Origin: Cyathus striatus
Taxonomy: Eukaryota; Basidiomycota; Agaricomycetes; Agaricales; Nidulariaceae
Assembly: GCA_025738555.1 (NCBI GenBank)
Contig: JAOVFP010000014.1
Coordinates: forward strand, 3,162,001 to 3,226,000
Direction of reading: 5' to 3'
DNA: 64,000 nucleotides
In this document: positions 36,041 to 47,580 of the stretch, piece by piece
How the letters are laid out: the number at the start of each line of letters is the position of its first letter
How positions within the stretch are numbered: the stretch's first letter is position 1
Program-made: the position numbers and the translations under genes
The notes under the pieces: model-generated
The model's input: only the letters and a program-made list of their open reading frames with translations
Databases searched by the model: none
What the model was told of the DNA's origin: nothing

Positions 36041-39000
36041 AGTGTTGCTGTGAGGTGAGTTGCCCAGGACCCCTGAAAACCCCCTATGAGGTCCCAGGAT
36101 GGACCCAGAGGCCCGTAAGGGGACAGGTTTTGGCGGCCTAGCGGCCGCCAGAGGCGGACAGTGGGATGGTACCTCAGAGTTGGGCCTACCTGTATGCGGA
36201 CACTGTCCTAGTACCTATTATTTATTTATTTATTTATTTATTTATTAACATATTAAAATAAATTTAAAATTTCTGAACATGCCAACGGTTGACAGCAGTG
36301 CTGGCGATTTACAAGCTAATCATCACCATTTGTATCCCCTGCCCGTTTGCTGCTGATCAACTCGACAGCCAACATAATCTTCTGCAGGTTATTGCACAAT
36401 TTTTTTTATAAAATTTGAAATCGCTTTCTGACGCTTCGAAGTCAGAGTTCAAGTGTACGTTGTGCAATGGATCATAGTTCAATTTGCTCAAGAATGCTGA
36501 CGGTCCTACAATCGCGAATTTTTGCAGTCTACTTGCTCACGTTGCCGTGGGTATTTCCATGAATACATGACTTGAATAGTATTCAAAGTATTGCATTGCG
36601 ATATTTGAGACTTCGCCAATCAATGCTTCTGAGGGAGCCCAAGCATCTCTTCAATTTTTTCCTGCTGTTTTAGAGTACACTGATGAAACTAGCACAAAGG
36701 TTCAGTACTCGGTCGCATTTTCACGATGTAAACTAGCAAACCTCACATTGACCAAGGAATAATCAACCAAAACAAATCCAAAGCTACATACATTCTCTCC
36801 AGAATTCAAGGGTGAAAACATTGTTACTTGTGCGAGAGTGTTCTGTAGGAAGTCCATATTTCAAGAGAGCATTCCATATTGTTACAGCTAAGTGAATTTT
36901 GTTAGAATGGATTATAGCATTTACTAATTCTGTATACTTGGTACATACAGCTTTGACTCATTTTTTGGCTGCTTCAGCAGCATTTGCCACATTTCCTGTT
37001 TCTGCGATATTAACTCCTGGAGTTCGTCCTGGTTTCCATCGAAGCACAGGGCTAACAGTAGAAGAAATTCCTTTTTTCTTGCATGTCTTGTATAATATAG
37101 GTTCAGTTTACATTCTTAACAATGAACCATGAATGTCTTACATACATGCGGTGGCATGGTGTAAGCTTATTACTTACAGTAATAATCAATGCCTGAGTCC
37201 ATTCAAACATTAGAATAATTTTTGTATTCACTTTATAGTACAATAGTGAGAGTATATTATTTTTAAGTACTGTGCTACATGTTTTACACGGTGGTGTCGA
37301 GCAAGTCGGCCAAGGCGAGAGGGCACCAGAATTTGATATTAGTTAAGCAAATCACTGACGTTCTGTGGCCAACTTCCATAATTGTCATTGTCACTCTGTG
37401 TGATCAACTGGTGATGCCATTCTTCGTATATGCTCATCAATCTTCAATATCACCCATGATGCGCTTTTGATGTGCCATCACAGCAAGGAACAGGTTATGT
37501 CACTCAAATTTTCAACAAATTTTAGTCTCATCAATGGATATGCTCGGAGCAGCAGTGCTTTCGGTGCCATCTCGTCATGGTATGTGGACAGGGTATGGTA
37601 CCTCCTTCTGGCCGCTGTTCATATGCGGATTTGTCATCATACATCCATGTCAAAAATCGGCCAATTATATGCAGACTGTCCTGACACATCGGTCAAATTT
37701 TGCCCCAAAATGTGCAGACTGGGATGGGACCTCATAGTGGGTTTTCAGGGTCCTAGTTGCCCTCAATGGTGAGGTACCTCGAGGTGCCCAAAATGGAAAT
37801 TGTGGCGCCTCAAGGTGCCTTGGAAACTCTGAAATATTTTTTGAAGCTGCAGTGAGGATATTTTATCATGTATTACTAATCTGGTGTACAGTACGTAATC
37901 AGATACTTGGTCAGACCGAGCAATCAGTCAGCATGGAATTTTTGAAAGAACAAGTCAGTCCACTGCAAAAAAAAAACCACAATAATAATCACATGTGTAT
38001 CACCTTGCTATATTTCAATTTATATGTAGAATGACGCAGGTTTGGCTAAGTTATAGCAACTTTATGTCTCATTTTTCTATGATATTATCAATTTGGCTAT
38101 ATTTATACTATCAGCTGCTCCATATCTACTGTACTGTCACTGTCTAAGTATATCTTTCAGTACAGCAACTTATCACATCCACTCTTCAGGTTCCAAAGAA
38201 GGCTTTTATAACAGTTTTATGGCATAATTGTAATGTTTAAATTTTGTAATAAATGTTTAAGTTTGTATGTAAGGTATATTCCATATCCCCCATACCACAA
38301 GTTGAGAGCACTCCTGTAGATTGTGTAGTTGAACACTGACCTTCAAATTTATCACATATGTTAATAATATTATTCACAACATATCAGTACAAATTTCGCA
38401 TTTTTTACGATTTTATTTGAGGTGCTGGAGTGATGAGACCAAAAAAAATCCATTTACAGGACATAGAAATGTCAAATGGAGGGATTTTCGAAATAGGCTT
38501 TCAATCTGTGAGTAAAGGTCCGAAAATTAATGAATAGGATCTAAATTACATTTCACAAGCCTTTGTGGAGGCATTTCACAGCGAGCAACGGAGTGGGCAA
38601 TATTTACTTACTGGGAGTATCTGACCGCTTACTATCTTATCTTATCTAGTGCAATTAGGCAGCCTGTTGACTTGTGCTCTCTGTCCTTTGCCTTCACATG
38701 GCGGGCATTTTGCTGTCAGGTTTCGTGCTGTCATGTAACCTGAAGTGTAACCTGTCAGGCATACTGTCAAGTGGCTCATCGTCTGATAATCAGTGACAAA
38801 TGTCACACCAAATTGACCTTACTTACCGGCTCATTAGCACAAAGAAATTGCCTTGCTGCAAGCATGAGGCTGGAAAACTGAAGGTGAGCTGGACTGAATT
38901 ATGTAAGACTCATTGACAATGGCTGAAAACAAGCAGTCAAAACTGCTTTTATCTCTTAATATCTGTATATAATAACATTAGAGTACATTGAATATATGAG

Positions 39001-40574
39001 TGAAAACAGATTCCATTATATCATGATCTATCCAATGGGCTGTGATTTATGACAACATAATGAATGTGTATTAATTATAAACCTCTCAGCTGTTATTTTT
39101 GTTAGCGACAGACGAGCAAAAACTCGAAGTCGAACTCAAACAATGAAGAATTAGAAGAAAGAAAGAATCTTATTGCAAGTCTGGAATAAACTAGCACAAG
39201 AATAAGGAAAAACTATTTAAAATGACCGTATTTATAATAATGTCCTCGAGGTAACTGCATGTAATTATTGCCTACACTATAACACATGGAACTGTGCTTC
39301 TACTGTGCAAACTCATGTACTAAGTATGTAACAAGCATGGCCGAACTGTGGATTGTGCCGTAGTCTTGATGAATAACGCATGTTGATATGCATGGTGTCC
39401 GCATTGTATGTCAGGTGATACATGTCAGGTGACTGTGATAAGATAAGATACAGATTAGATAAGATAAGATGTGAAATCCTAACAATTTTAATAATAACCA
39501 ACATTTTACAGAAGGTATGATCAGTATAAAATGTTACTAGTTAAACAATTATCGCTGTCTGGAAGAGATTCCATGTTTACATTTGCAGGTAAGCAGCAGA
39601 ATACAAAACATGCAAGTGAGTGGGAGTTCAATGGTAGAATAAGTAATGGCTGGGTGATAGCTGTAATAAAGGTTTATGGACTACTGGTAGTTATCGATGT
39701 CATTGAAAGTTTTGTTTTGAATAGCGGAAGGTCACCAGTTCAAGTCCTACTAAGCATAAATTTGGAACCCGCTTTTATTTGAGGATATTTGTTCTCAACC
39801 GATGCTGGTGAAAGCTTAAACTGTAATGAAAAACTCTTTAACTTTTTTCTGCTGTTGTTCTGTACTTAATAGCATAATGATAAAATATTAAGTAATCTCT
39901 GGTAAACTACCAAAACGTAGCAAGTTTTACACTTTTTGTCAAGTGGAATTTTACACTGCACATGAATTGAACACGCAACTGCTCGTTTCCAGCCATTGTC
40001 AATGAGTCTTACATAATTCAGTCCAGCTCACCTTTAGTTTTCCAGCCTCACGCTTGCAGCAAGGCAATTTCTTTGTGCTAATGAGCCAGTAAGTAAGGTC
40101 AATTTGGTGTGATATTTGTCACTGATTATCAGACGATGAGCCACTTGACAGTATGCCTGACAGGTTACACTTCAGGTTACATGACAGCGTGGGACCTGAC
40201 AGCAAAATGCCTGCCGTGTCAGTAAAATGGATTGCACAAGCACTGCAAGGGTCTGTTCCCATGCTGTGACCGGCTTCCTAGTTTTGGCCAAGATTGCACC
40301 TGGTTTAAAAAAATATTCATAACACCACACTGGAGCATCCAAAAATAGCAAAAAAGGTCTCAATTTATTCTTTGGAAGGTGGACTACAATTCTAACATAA
40401 GGGGACAGAGGGAAATGGAAGTTTTTATGTCTCATTTCTCAATTTGATCTTAGGTGGCTGAGATCACCATCAATGACTGTATAGAAATCGAGGTGCATTA
40501 ATTTTACCTCGAGGCACCTCCATGTCAATTAGCCGAGACCTTGGATAACCTTGGAATGAACTCACAGCAACACT
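36041..40574. mobile_element. 4.5-kb composite element with 14-bp TIRs (candidate MULE-like)
   Basis: AGTGTTGCTGTGAG at 36041-36054 is matched by its exact reverse complement at 40561-40574. ACTGTCAAT (36032-36040) and ACTATCAAT (40576-40584) could be a diverged 9-bp target duplication. An inner inverted pair, CCTGAAAACCCCCTATGAGGTC (36077-36098) against GACCTCATAGTGGGTTTTCAGG (37728-37749), and the foldback at 38699-40219 show nesting. No convincing transposase frame was found; short frames at 36899-38034 carry no recognised domain. TTTA tandem repeats lie at 36222-36244. Confidence 0.5.
38699..40219. repeat. Foldback element with about 235-bp inverted arms
   Basis: The left arm (about 38699-38935, from GCGGGCATTTTGCTGTCAGG to CATTGACAATGGCTG) recurs inverted at about 39985-40219. 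The arms share CTGTCATGTAACCTGAAGTG, ATCGTCTGATAATCAGTGAC and GGTGAGCTGGACTGAATTATG with few mismatches. The 1.05-kb centre is AT-rich and holds no supported gene. Confidence 0.8.
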
Positions 40575-40665
40575 AACTATCAATGGGAAGGCCACACAAT
40601 TGCCACACAACGAGGGGGAGGCAAAATTGTATTGTGAGTCAGGAACATGCACTGATTGGATCGGA

Positions 40666-41330
40666 TAATTATTACATGTGGGTACCAAAAGTGATGGCAG
40701 TTCCCACACTTTAGAAGAATAGTTCATTGCATTGTTTTAAGTACCAGACATTCAAAATTAACTTTGGGTACATGTGATAGATAGTGTTAATTACTAGATT
40801 GCAAATTTTAAGATTGTTAAAGTAATTTCATGTTGCAATATGCTTGTTTCAACTGATAAACTATATGCATATGATATGCCTTACTAATTTGCTTATAGAA
40901 GTCTCTATGGTAGGATTTTCATGAAGATATTATGGACCACTGCTAATTCAGTGTGATGAATATTAATCCTTTTATTTCTCATAGTGGAATGGGAGCACAT
41001 TTATATAATTTTGGATATATATTATTGAGCATGTATACTATAGTTTGGATAAGAATTGTAGCATTCTGAAACCCACAACAAATTATATAATTCAATTGAT
41101 TTGTTACAGAATGAGAGTGCATATTTATATATAAACACCTTATAACACACTAATGAATAGTCATATGGTGCCAAAAATTTGCATTCCTATGCATAAACAC
41201 ATATTCAACATATATAAAAGTTACAAAAGATTCCAAACAATGGGTGATAAACTAGACTTGAAATAATACAACATGTTATTCTCCTAAAGTGTGGGAACTG
41301 CCATCACTTTTGGTACCCATGTGTAATATG
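40666..41330. mobile_element. About 660-bp palindromic-ended DNA element
   Basis: GGGTACCAAAAGTGATGGCA followed by GTTCCCACACTTTAG at 40680-40714 is repeated inverted at 41284-41319, with an arm of about 48 bp. The centre is AT-rich and non-coding. No target duplication could be fixed. It is probably a MITE. Confidence 0.7.
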
Positions 41331-41465
41331 CAGTGTATGCATATAATACAGCTATACCTCCTTCAGAAGCTTTTCTCTCTATAGCATATTGAAAGAAAAT
41401 GGATATCTCTTTCCCAGTTTCCATTCATGATACAAGAAGGGTGTCAGAATTGCTATAAACCCAAT

Positions 41466-41995
41466 CTAAGCGAAGGCAAGACAATAAATGATTCTGGATG
41501 TCACTATTGCAATGGTAGGAATTTCTGGAATTCCAGGGACAGATGCAAGGCTATAGAATGCGATAGGAACTATACTCTGCCCCTGTAAATCCGGGTGAAA
41601 TCTGTAGCCATCTGTAAAAGCTTTCGATGCAGACAGGAAGTATTTATTGATGTTATCATTGATTTGAGGGAGGGGAAGTGGAGGAATGTAGGGAGTCTTG
41701 CTGGTGTTGAAAGAGGGATTAGCCATGAATATTTTGGTGGACATGTCATTCATGAACCAGTTGGCTGTCTGATCTTCAAGTATAACAGTGTTTAAGTTCA
41801 CTTGGGAGAAAGATGCAATGTCTATCATTCCCAGTGTGAACATTAGATTCATGAGGTTTTGCTGCATGTTTCCATAGACACCAGTGGCTGTCTTTGCAAT
41901 TGATTGCTGTTGATAAGCAGTGGGGGTGCACAATGTTTCACCACCAGGAGCTTGATTGATTGCAATTTGAGTTGGTGCAATCAATGTATTCCTCT
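41466..41995 (-). CDS. 3' exon of an unidentified gene
   Basis: A minus-strand exon preceded by a good acceptor (TTTTAG at about 41996) reads RNTLIAPTQIAINQAPGGET, has about 175 codons and ends LAFA-TAA at 41468-41466. The composition is that of a folded, coding sequence (NLNTVILEDQTANWFMND, PYIPPLPLPQIND, SIVPIAFYSLASVPGIPEIP). No upstream exon was found before 42.55 kb, where the large transposon begins, so the gene may be truncated. The C-terminal stretch AIVTSRIIYCLAFA is hydrophobic. I do not recognise the family. Confidence 0.4.
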
Positions 41996-42577
41996 AAAAT
42001 CAATTATAAGTATGTAGTTAGAAATCATTGAATATATAATTGGGATCTATCATGTGAAGCATGAAATCATTGAATATATAGTTGGGATCTATTATCCAAA
42101 GTGCGAAATCATTCAATAAATGGAATCAATACTGTGTCTGAATTGAAATCAATACTGTAACTGAATCAATAAAAATCAAATCAATAGGAAATGCAATGCA
42201 ATCCTTTCAAATAATGGTCCCCAATGACAATACCCATGTGTAAGTAGGGTTTTTAACCATATGTACTTAACCAGTAGGCTATTCAGTCTTGTACAGGTAA
42301 CATGCTTCACTGTATGTACTAACTTTCAGTCTTCAGCATGGCCACAAGTTGATAGTCTTGTGAAGATTGCAGGCAGGGCAACCTGGCTCTGGGCTTTCAG
42401 CCTGCCAAGCAATACTGCTTCCGGACCTTTCCAGACCCACCAGTCTAAAAATACACACAATATGCATGCAGGTGCTTATTTTGCATGCCTGGCAGTAGTG
42501 CTGCCACCACATTGCAGTAACTGTGCAGTGACTGTGATGCTGTGCAGACATGAATAGAGGTCATTGCAGTCCCCCAC

Positions 42578-42910
42578 AGAATTAGGTAGAGTCTACCTGA
42601 AGTCCAGTAGTCTACCTGGACTTTACCTGGACTTTACCTGGACTTCACCTGGACTTTACCTGAACTCCAGGAATATTGTTTCCTTGTGTATGGTGCATGT
42701 GAGTCCATCTGGAGTTCAGGTGAAGTCCAGGTAAAGTCCAGGTAAATTCCTGGACTTCAGGTAGACTACTGGAAATCACCTGGAAATTACTGATTTCAGC
42801 CACTGGACTTCAGGTAGAATACATGATTTTACCTGTACTTTACCTGTACTTTACCTGTACTTTACCTGTACTTTACCTGTACTTTACCTGTACTTTACCT
42901 GATTTTTAGC
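42578..42910. repeat. Left subterminal repeat array of the KDZ element
   Basis: Repeated ACCTGGACTTT and AAGTCCAGGTA units lie in both orientations, followed by seven near-perfect 11-bp units ACCTGTACTTT (42834-42900). They are probably transposase-binding sites. Confidence 0.75.
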
Positions 42911-42982
42911 AGTACTATATTCTAGGAAATTAGAACGAGGTTACTTACTTATAATATATAAGAAAAAATTTAATTAATAATC

Positions 42983-43075
42983 GACACCAACGAGAATCGA
43001 ACGCAGGACTCCGCACAAAATCGGCGCCTAATAGGCGCTAATACTGCAGCTTTACCGTTACGCCAAGCAGGCATT
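42983..43075 (-). ncRNA. tRNA-like sequence with Pol III A and B boxes (SINE-like)
   Basis: The minus strand reads GCTTGGCGTAACGGTAAAGC (A-box TGGCGTAACGG, about 43066-43056), an Ala/Ser-like middle with the hairpin GCGCCTATTAGGCGC, then GCGTTCGATTCTCG (B-box, about 43003-42992). The spacing of the boxes is as in tRNAs, but the acceptor and T stems do not pair, so it is not a functional tRNA. It is likely a tRNA-derived element or relic. Confidence 0.5.
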
Positions 43076-43239
43076 ATTAACCAACTAAACCGACGCCCTA
43101 TAGCCATCGTCAATATCCATCTCATGTGCTGCGTACACTGCCACACTGCCAGCGCGCTTCCGTCGTGTCGTCATCATCGCCAACAACGTATGATTTCCTC
43201 TTCCCTCCCTCTTCTCACTGCCACCCTCGTCCTTCGTCT

Positions 43240-44740
43240 TGCAAATGACGAGCGCCGTGTCATCCTTTCTCCCTCTCCTCCACCTCCTCTCCCTCCACCT
43301 CCTCTCCCTCCTCCTCCTTCCCCTCTTTCCAGCAAGTGAAGAGCACGGCCATCCAGCTCCACCTCTCCTCTCCTCGACGGTCCTGGCCGGCTCCCTCGCC
43401 CTCGTCTGCAAGTGACGAGGTTGCGTGTCTTCCTCCTCCCGCTCCCACTCGCCCTCGTCTCGCAAATGACGAGGGCGAGCGTCTTCTCCTGGCTCCCACT
43501 CCCTCGCCCTCGTCTGCAAGTGACGAGGGCGTGTGTCTTCCTTCCTGCTTCCTCTCGCCCTCGTCTCGCAAGTGACGAGGACGCTGCCTTGCCCTGGCCC
43601 CCTCTCTTCCACCCTCGTCTCGCAAGTGACGAGGGCCTTCCCCCATCCCCCTCTTCTTCGCCCTCGTCTCGCAAGTGACGAGGGCGCAGCCTTCCCCCAT
43701 TCCCCTCTTCTGCCCTCGTCTTGCAAGTGACGAGGGCGCTGTCTTCCCCCATCCCCCTCTCCTCCACCCTCGTCTCGCAAGTGACGAGGACGCTGGCTTC
43801 CCCCGTCTCCCTCTCCTCCGCCCTCATCTCGCAAGTGACGAGGACGCTGGCTTCCCCCGTCTCCCTCTCCTCCGCCCTCGTCTCGCAAGTGACGAGGGCG
43901 CTGGCTTCCCCCATCCCCCTCTTCTGCCCTCGTCTTGCAAATGACGAGGACGCTGTCTTCCCTCATCCCCCTCTCCCCCGCCCTTGTCCTCCCCCATCCC
44001 CTCTCCTCCGCCCTCGTCTCGCAAGTGACGAGGGCGCGTGCCTTCCCCCGTCTCCCTTTCCTTCGCCCTCGTCCCGCAAGTGACGAGGACGATTCGCTTT
44101 TCCGCCCTCCCCCTCCCTCTACCTCTCCCTCGCCCTCGCCCTCGCCCTCGTCTCGCAAGTGAGGCGAGTGCTTCCTCGCGTCTCCATCGCCGGCGTCTTC
44201 GTCCCCCGTCTCGTAAATGACGAGGGGGCGCGTTTTCTCCTCTCCCTCGCCCTCGTCTCGCAAGTGACGAGGGCGCGTGCATTCTCCTGTCTTCCCCCGT
44301 CTCCCTCTCCTTCGCCCTCGCCTCGCAAGTGACGAGGGCGATTCAATTCTCCCCCTCTCCCTCCCTCCCCCTCTCCCTCGCCCTCGCCCTCGTCTCGCAA
44401 GTGACAAGAGCGATTCATGTCTACCCCCTCCCCCTCTCCCTTGCCCTCTCCCTCACCATTGCCCTCGTCTCACAAGTGACGAGAGCGATTCACGTCTCCC
44501 CCCTCCCCCTCTCCCTCACCCTCACCCTTGCCCTTGCCCTCGTCTCGCAAGCGACGAGGATGATTTGCTTCTTCCGCCTCCGCCCCTCTCCCTCTCCTTC
44601 GCCCTCGTCTTGCAAGTGACGAGGGTGCTCTCATGCTATTCTATGGGAGATCGATCAGGCGTTCCACTATTGGAACGCCTTATCGATTTCCCTTCTCATG
44701 CTATCTCGCCCTCGTCTCGCAAGTGACGAGGGCGCTCTCA
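43240..44740. repeat. GC-rich hairpin minisatellite
   Basis: About 22 copies of CCCTCGTCTCGCAAGTGACG with a trailing AGGG occur every 50-75 bp. Each copy is an inverted repeat (CCCTCGTC / GACGAGGG with loop TCGCAAGT). Spacers are CT-rich on the plus strand (CTTCCCCC, CTCCCTCTCC). The long Arg/Gly-rich frames on the minus strand and Pro/Leu/Ser-rich frames on the plus strand come from this composition and are not called as genes. Confidence 0.9.
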
Positions 44741-44815
44741 TACTATTTTTATGGGAAATCGATAAGGTGTTCCACTATTGGAACGCCTTATTGATTTCCC
44801 TTCTCATCTTGTCGC
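44640..44815. repeat. Pair of 50-bp hairpins
   Basis: GGGAGATCGATCAGGCGTTC then CACTATTGGAACGCCTTATC (44644-44691) and a second copy at 44751-44805 both form long palindromes around CCACTATTGG. They are separated by one minisatellite unit, so hairpin and unit were duplicated together. Confidence 0.8.
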
Positions 44816-45027
44816 CTTCATGAGAAATAGTTCATGTTCGTATATAGTTAAATAAAGGTTTATTAATAGATGTACACATGGATTAAGTGAGGCTGAAGTG
44901 GCAATTATAGATATGATGTGATCTTCATATATACAAGCATGTGCCCAGATAACTTCTTTCTTCCCTTCCACCCACTTCTCAGGCTACTATTCACCTGTTG
45001 TCACCACAGTTCATACAAATTTCAAAC

Positions 45028-47041
45028 ATGGTCAATACTAGAAAATCATCAAGTGCTGCTGCAAAGGCTGATAGTGGCCAGAGAGCAACTAACTCTGGTT
45101 CAAAAGCATCAGCAACACATGGGAAGGGAGCTAAAAAGAATAAGGCCAATAAGTGAGTAATATTTAGATCTATATTTGAGCTACTACATTTAAAATTTGG
45201 AATATAAAGGAAAACTTCAGTGGATCGACTTGAAGATGATAAGAATGCTGAAATTCCAAAGCAATTTACTCTGTAACTTTTTTTTTACTATATATATATT
45301 ATATTTTAATGTTTTTATAGAGTAGAGCAGGTTCTTATGGAGGAGAACACATCTGTTGCTCCCCCACCTCATTTTTCTTCAAGAGAGTCCACTCAAGTTC
45401 TAGTGGGAGGAACCAATGACTTACTCAATGAAGATGAAACTCTTATGCCACTGGGATCTCAGTTAGAAACTATGGACTTGAATCTTATGAGTGCTGCTGA
45501 TACTTCTGATAAATCTCTGGAAGGCTCTATGCCACTGGGTTCTGAGTTAGAAACTATGGATTTGAACTTTATGAGTGTTGCCAATATTTCTGATCAGTCT
45601 TTGGAACAGTCAGAAAACTCTATAGAGAGTACTTCTGATATCTCTGATAAGTTTCAAGAAGAGGACACTGATGCTGATAAATCTGAAGATAAAGATTATG
45701 ACAATTCTAGTAAAGAGAATAATAGTGAGACAGAGTCAGATGTTGAAGATGAATCTATGAATATTGATACAGATATCACACCAAAGAAAGGAATTACCAC
45801 TCTAAAACGTGGTCAAGCACCATCTAGTCCAACTAATGCTAATCGTTCTAGAAGTAAGGTATCTAAACGCTCAGAGTCCCACAGCTCAGCCACTTCCTCT
45901 CTTAGTAAAGATGAGCTTCAAGGAGCATCACGTACAGCTGGTGGTTTTTCTCGTGGAAGAGCTACTGGAAATGTATATAATTATGGTGATGATGAAGATG
46001 GTAAGAATAATAGTTATAATGATGAGATTTTGGTAGCTAAATATTCATATGCATAGATCCATTCACCATGCCTCCAGAAAATATCAAAGGACAAATTCAC
46101 CTGTTTCTGAAGCCTGAAGCACCAAAGCCTGATTTCATTATAACAGACCAAGAGCCATTATCTGATCTTCAAGAAGTACTAGAGAATATAAGTGAAGTGT
46201 ATTCACCCATAGCCAGTATGTTATTATTACTATTTATCATCTGAAATATCATCTGATAATTAAAACAGAGAAAAATCCTAGAATATCTTTGTGTGAGAAT
46301 GGAAACTGGAGCATTAAAGGCCGCTACATGAATATTAAGGAGAAAAAAGTCCAAACTGCCAAATGGCAAGTGGATGATAAGAACATTTATTATCTTGAAA
46401 TATTAGCAGATGGTGCAGATAAGAATGACATTACAACAATGGCAGCACCATCTGGATCTTCTAGTACTGATGAGGAAGTTGTGAAACATTTAATTATTTC
46501 ACATTTCAATATCCCTGAGCATTTGATTAAAAGTAAGGGGAAGGAAGATATACGTGCTGTGTATGAAAAGTTTGAAATGATTGAGGATATATGGGAGAAC
46601 AAAAAAGCATCTCTCAGCATCATTCAAACATCTGTTAAAGCTACTATTGATAAGAAAGTTCTTATTAGTGTCTTTATGTCACCTTCAACATACTATACTT
46701 ATCCTTACAAATCTTTTCCCCTTCTTAAATACCATCCACAAATGGTATCTTGGTTGAAAAATGAAGATGGAGTTGATAAGAAAAGTGTCTGGGGATCTAA
46801 GAAGCCAGGATTTTCAACCTTATATGAGATTTTAAAAGGCAAAGAAGCAGCAACTGAAGCAGCTAAAGATCATAAAAATCAACAAAGTAAGGGAAAGGGC
46901 AAGGAAAGAGAAGAGGGTGAGACAGATAATAATGAGGAGGGAGTGAAGGAGAAAGATCAAGAAGATATGAGTGAAAATAAAGGAAAGGGAAAGAGTAAGA
47001 AGTCGCACAAGAAGGACAAGGGAAAGTCCAAAAAATTGTAA
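45028..47041 (+). CDS. KDZ-element accessory protein (599 aa, charged)
   Basis: Five exons (45028-45152, 45210-45272, 45321-46000, 46057-46215, 46269-47041) total exactly 1,800 nt with all phases matching. The N-terminus is basic and disordered (MVNTRKSSSAAAKADSGQRA). The middle is acidic with a repeated PLGSxLETMDLNxMS motif (two copies, separated by about 30 residues). The structured C-terminal half includes ISLCENGNWSIKGRYMNIK, WQVDDKNIYYLEI, HFNIPEHLIKSKGKEDIRAV and YYTYPYKSFPLLKYHPQM. It ends in a Lys/Glu-rich tail (KGKGKSKKSHKKDKGKSKKL). The domain is not recognised. It lies inside the transposon, 540 bp upstream of the transposase, on the same strand, with equally AT-rich codon use. 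It may be a DNA-binding or targeting partner of the transposase. Unlike the transposase it has no disabling change. Confidence 0.7.
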
Positions 47042-47089
47042 GAGTTTTGTTATTACTTGCTTTCAATAGTTGGGTTTTTGTTTTTATTC

Positions 47090-47530
47090 TATTGTTGTGG
47101 ATTGGAATACTTCAACAGTATTTTCAATCCTTGTACAGTAATTGGCTTTCAACAGCCATTGATTTTGTATTTCTTTATTTTATGTAAAGTTGAGAATACT
47201 TCAACAGTATTTTCAACTTCATGTACAATCATTTGCTTTCAACAGCTGAATATTTCTACTATTCTTTATTTTATGTAGAGTTGGAATACTTCAACAGTAT
47301 TTTCAACTTCATGTACAATTATTTGCTTTCAACAGCTGAATGTTTCTGCTACTCTTCATTTTATGTAGAGTTGAAATGCTTCAACAGTATTTTCAACTTC
47401 ATGTATGTACAATTATTTGGTTTCAGTAGCTGAATGTTTCTGCTACTCTTTATTTTATGTAGAGTTGAAATACTTCAACAGTATTTTTAACTTCATGTAT
47501 GTACAACTATTGGCTTTCAACAGCTATATG
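47090..47530. repeat. About 95-bp tandem repeat, five units
   Basis: Units contain GAATACTTCAACAGTATTTT then CAACTTCATGTACAAT.ATTTGCTTTCAACAGCTGAAT and CTTTATTTTATGTAGAGTTG. They lie between the accessory and transposase genes. CTTCAACAG and TTTCAACAG resemble repeated acceptor-like motifs. Confidence 0.8.
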
Positions 47531-47580
47531 CTGGCTATAAATTTTGTTGTGATTCTGTGAATTGTGAGAACAATTTTCTA

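Noticed and set aside
42983..43075. Functional tRNA gene
   Set aside because: A and B boxes are present, but the acceptor and T stems do not base-pair.
43085..44407. A 440-codon Arg/Gly/Glu-rich frame on the minus strand, and several Pro/Leu/Ser-rich frames on the plus strand
   Set aside because: They coincide with the GC-rich minisatellite, are open in several frames at once, and have no folded segment or splice signals.
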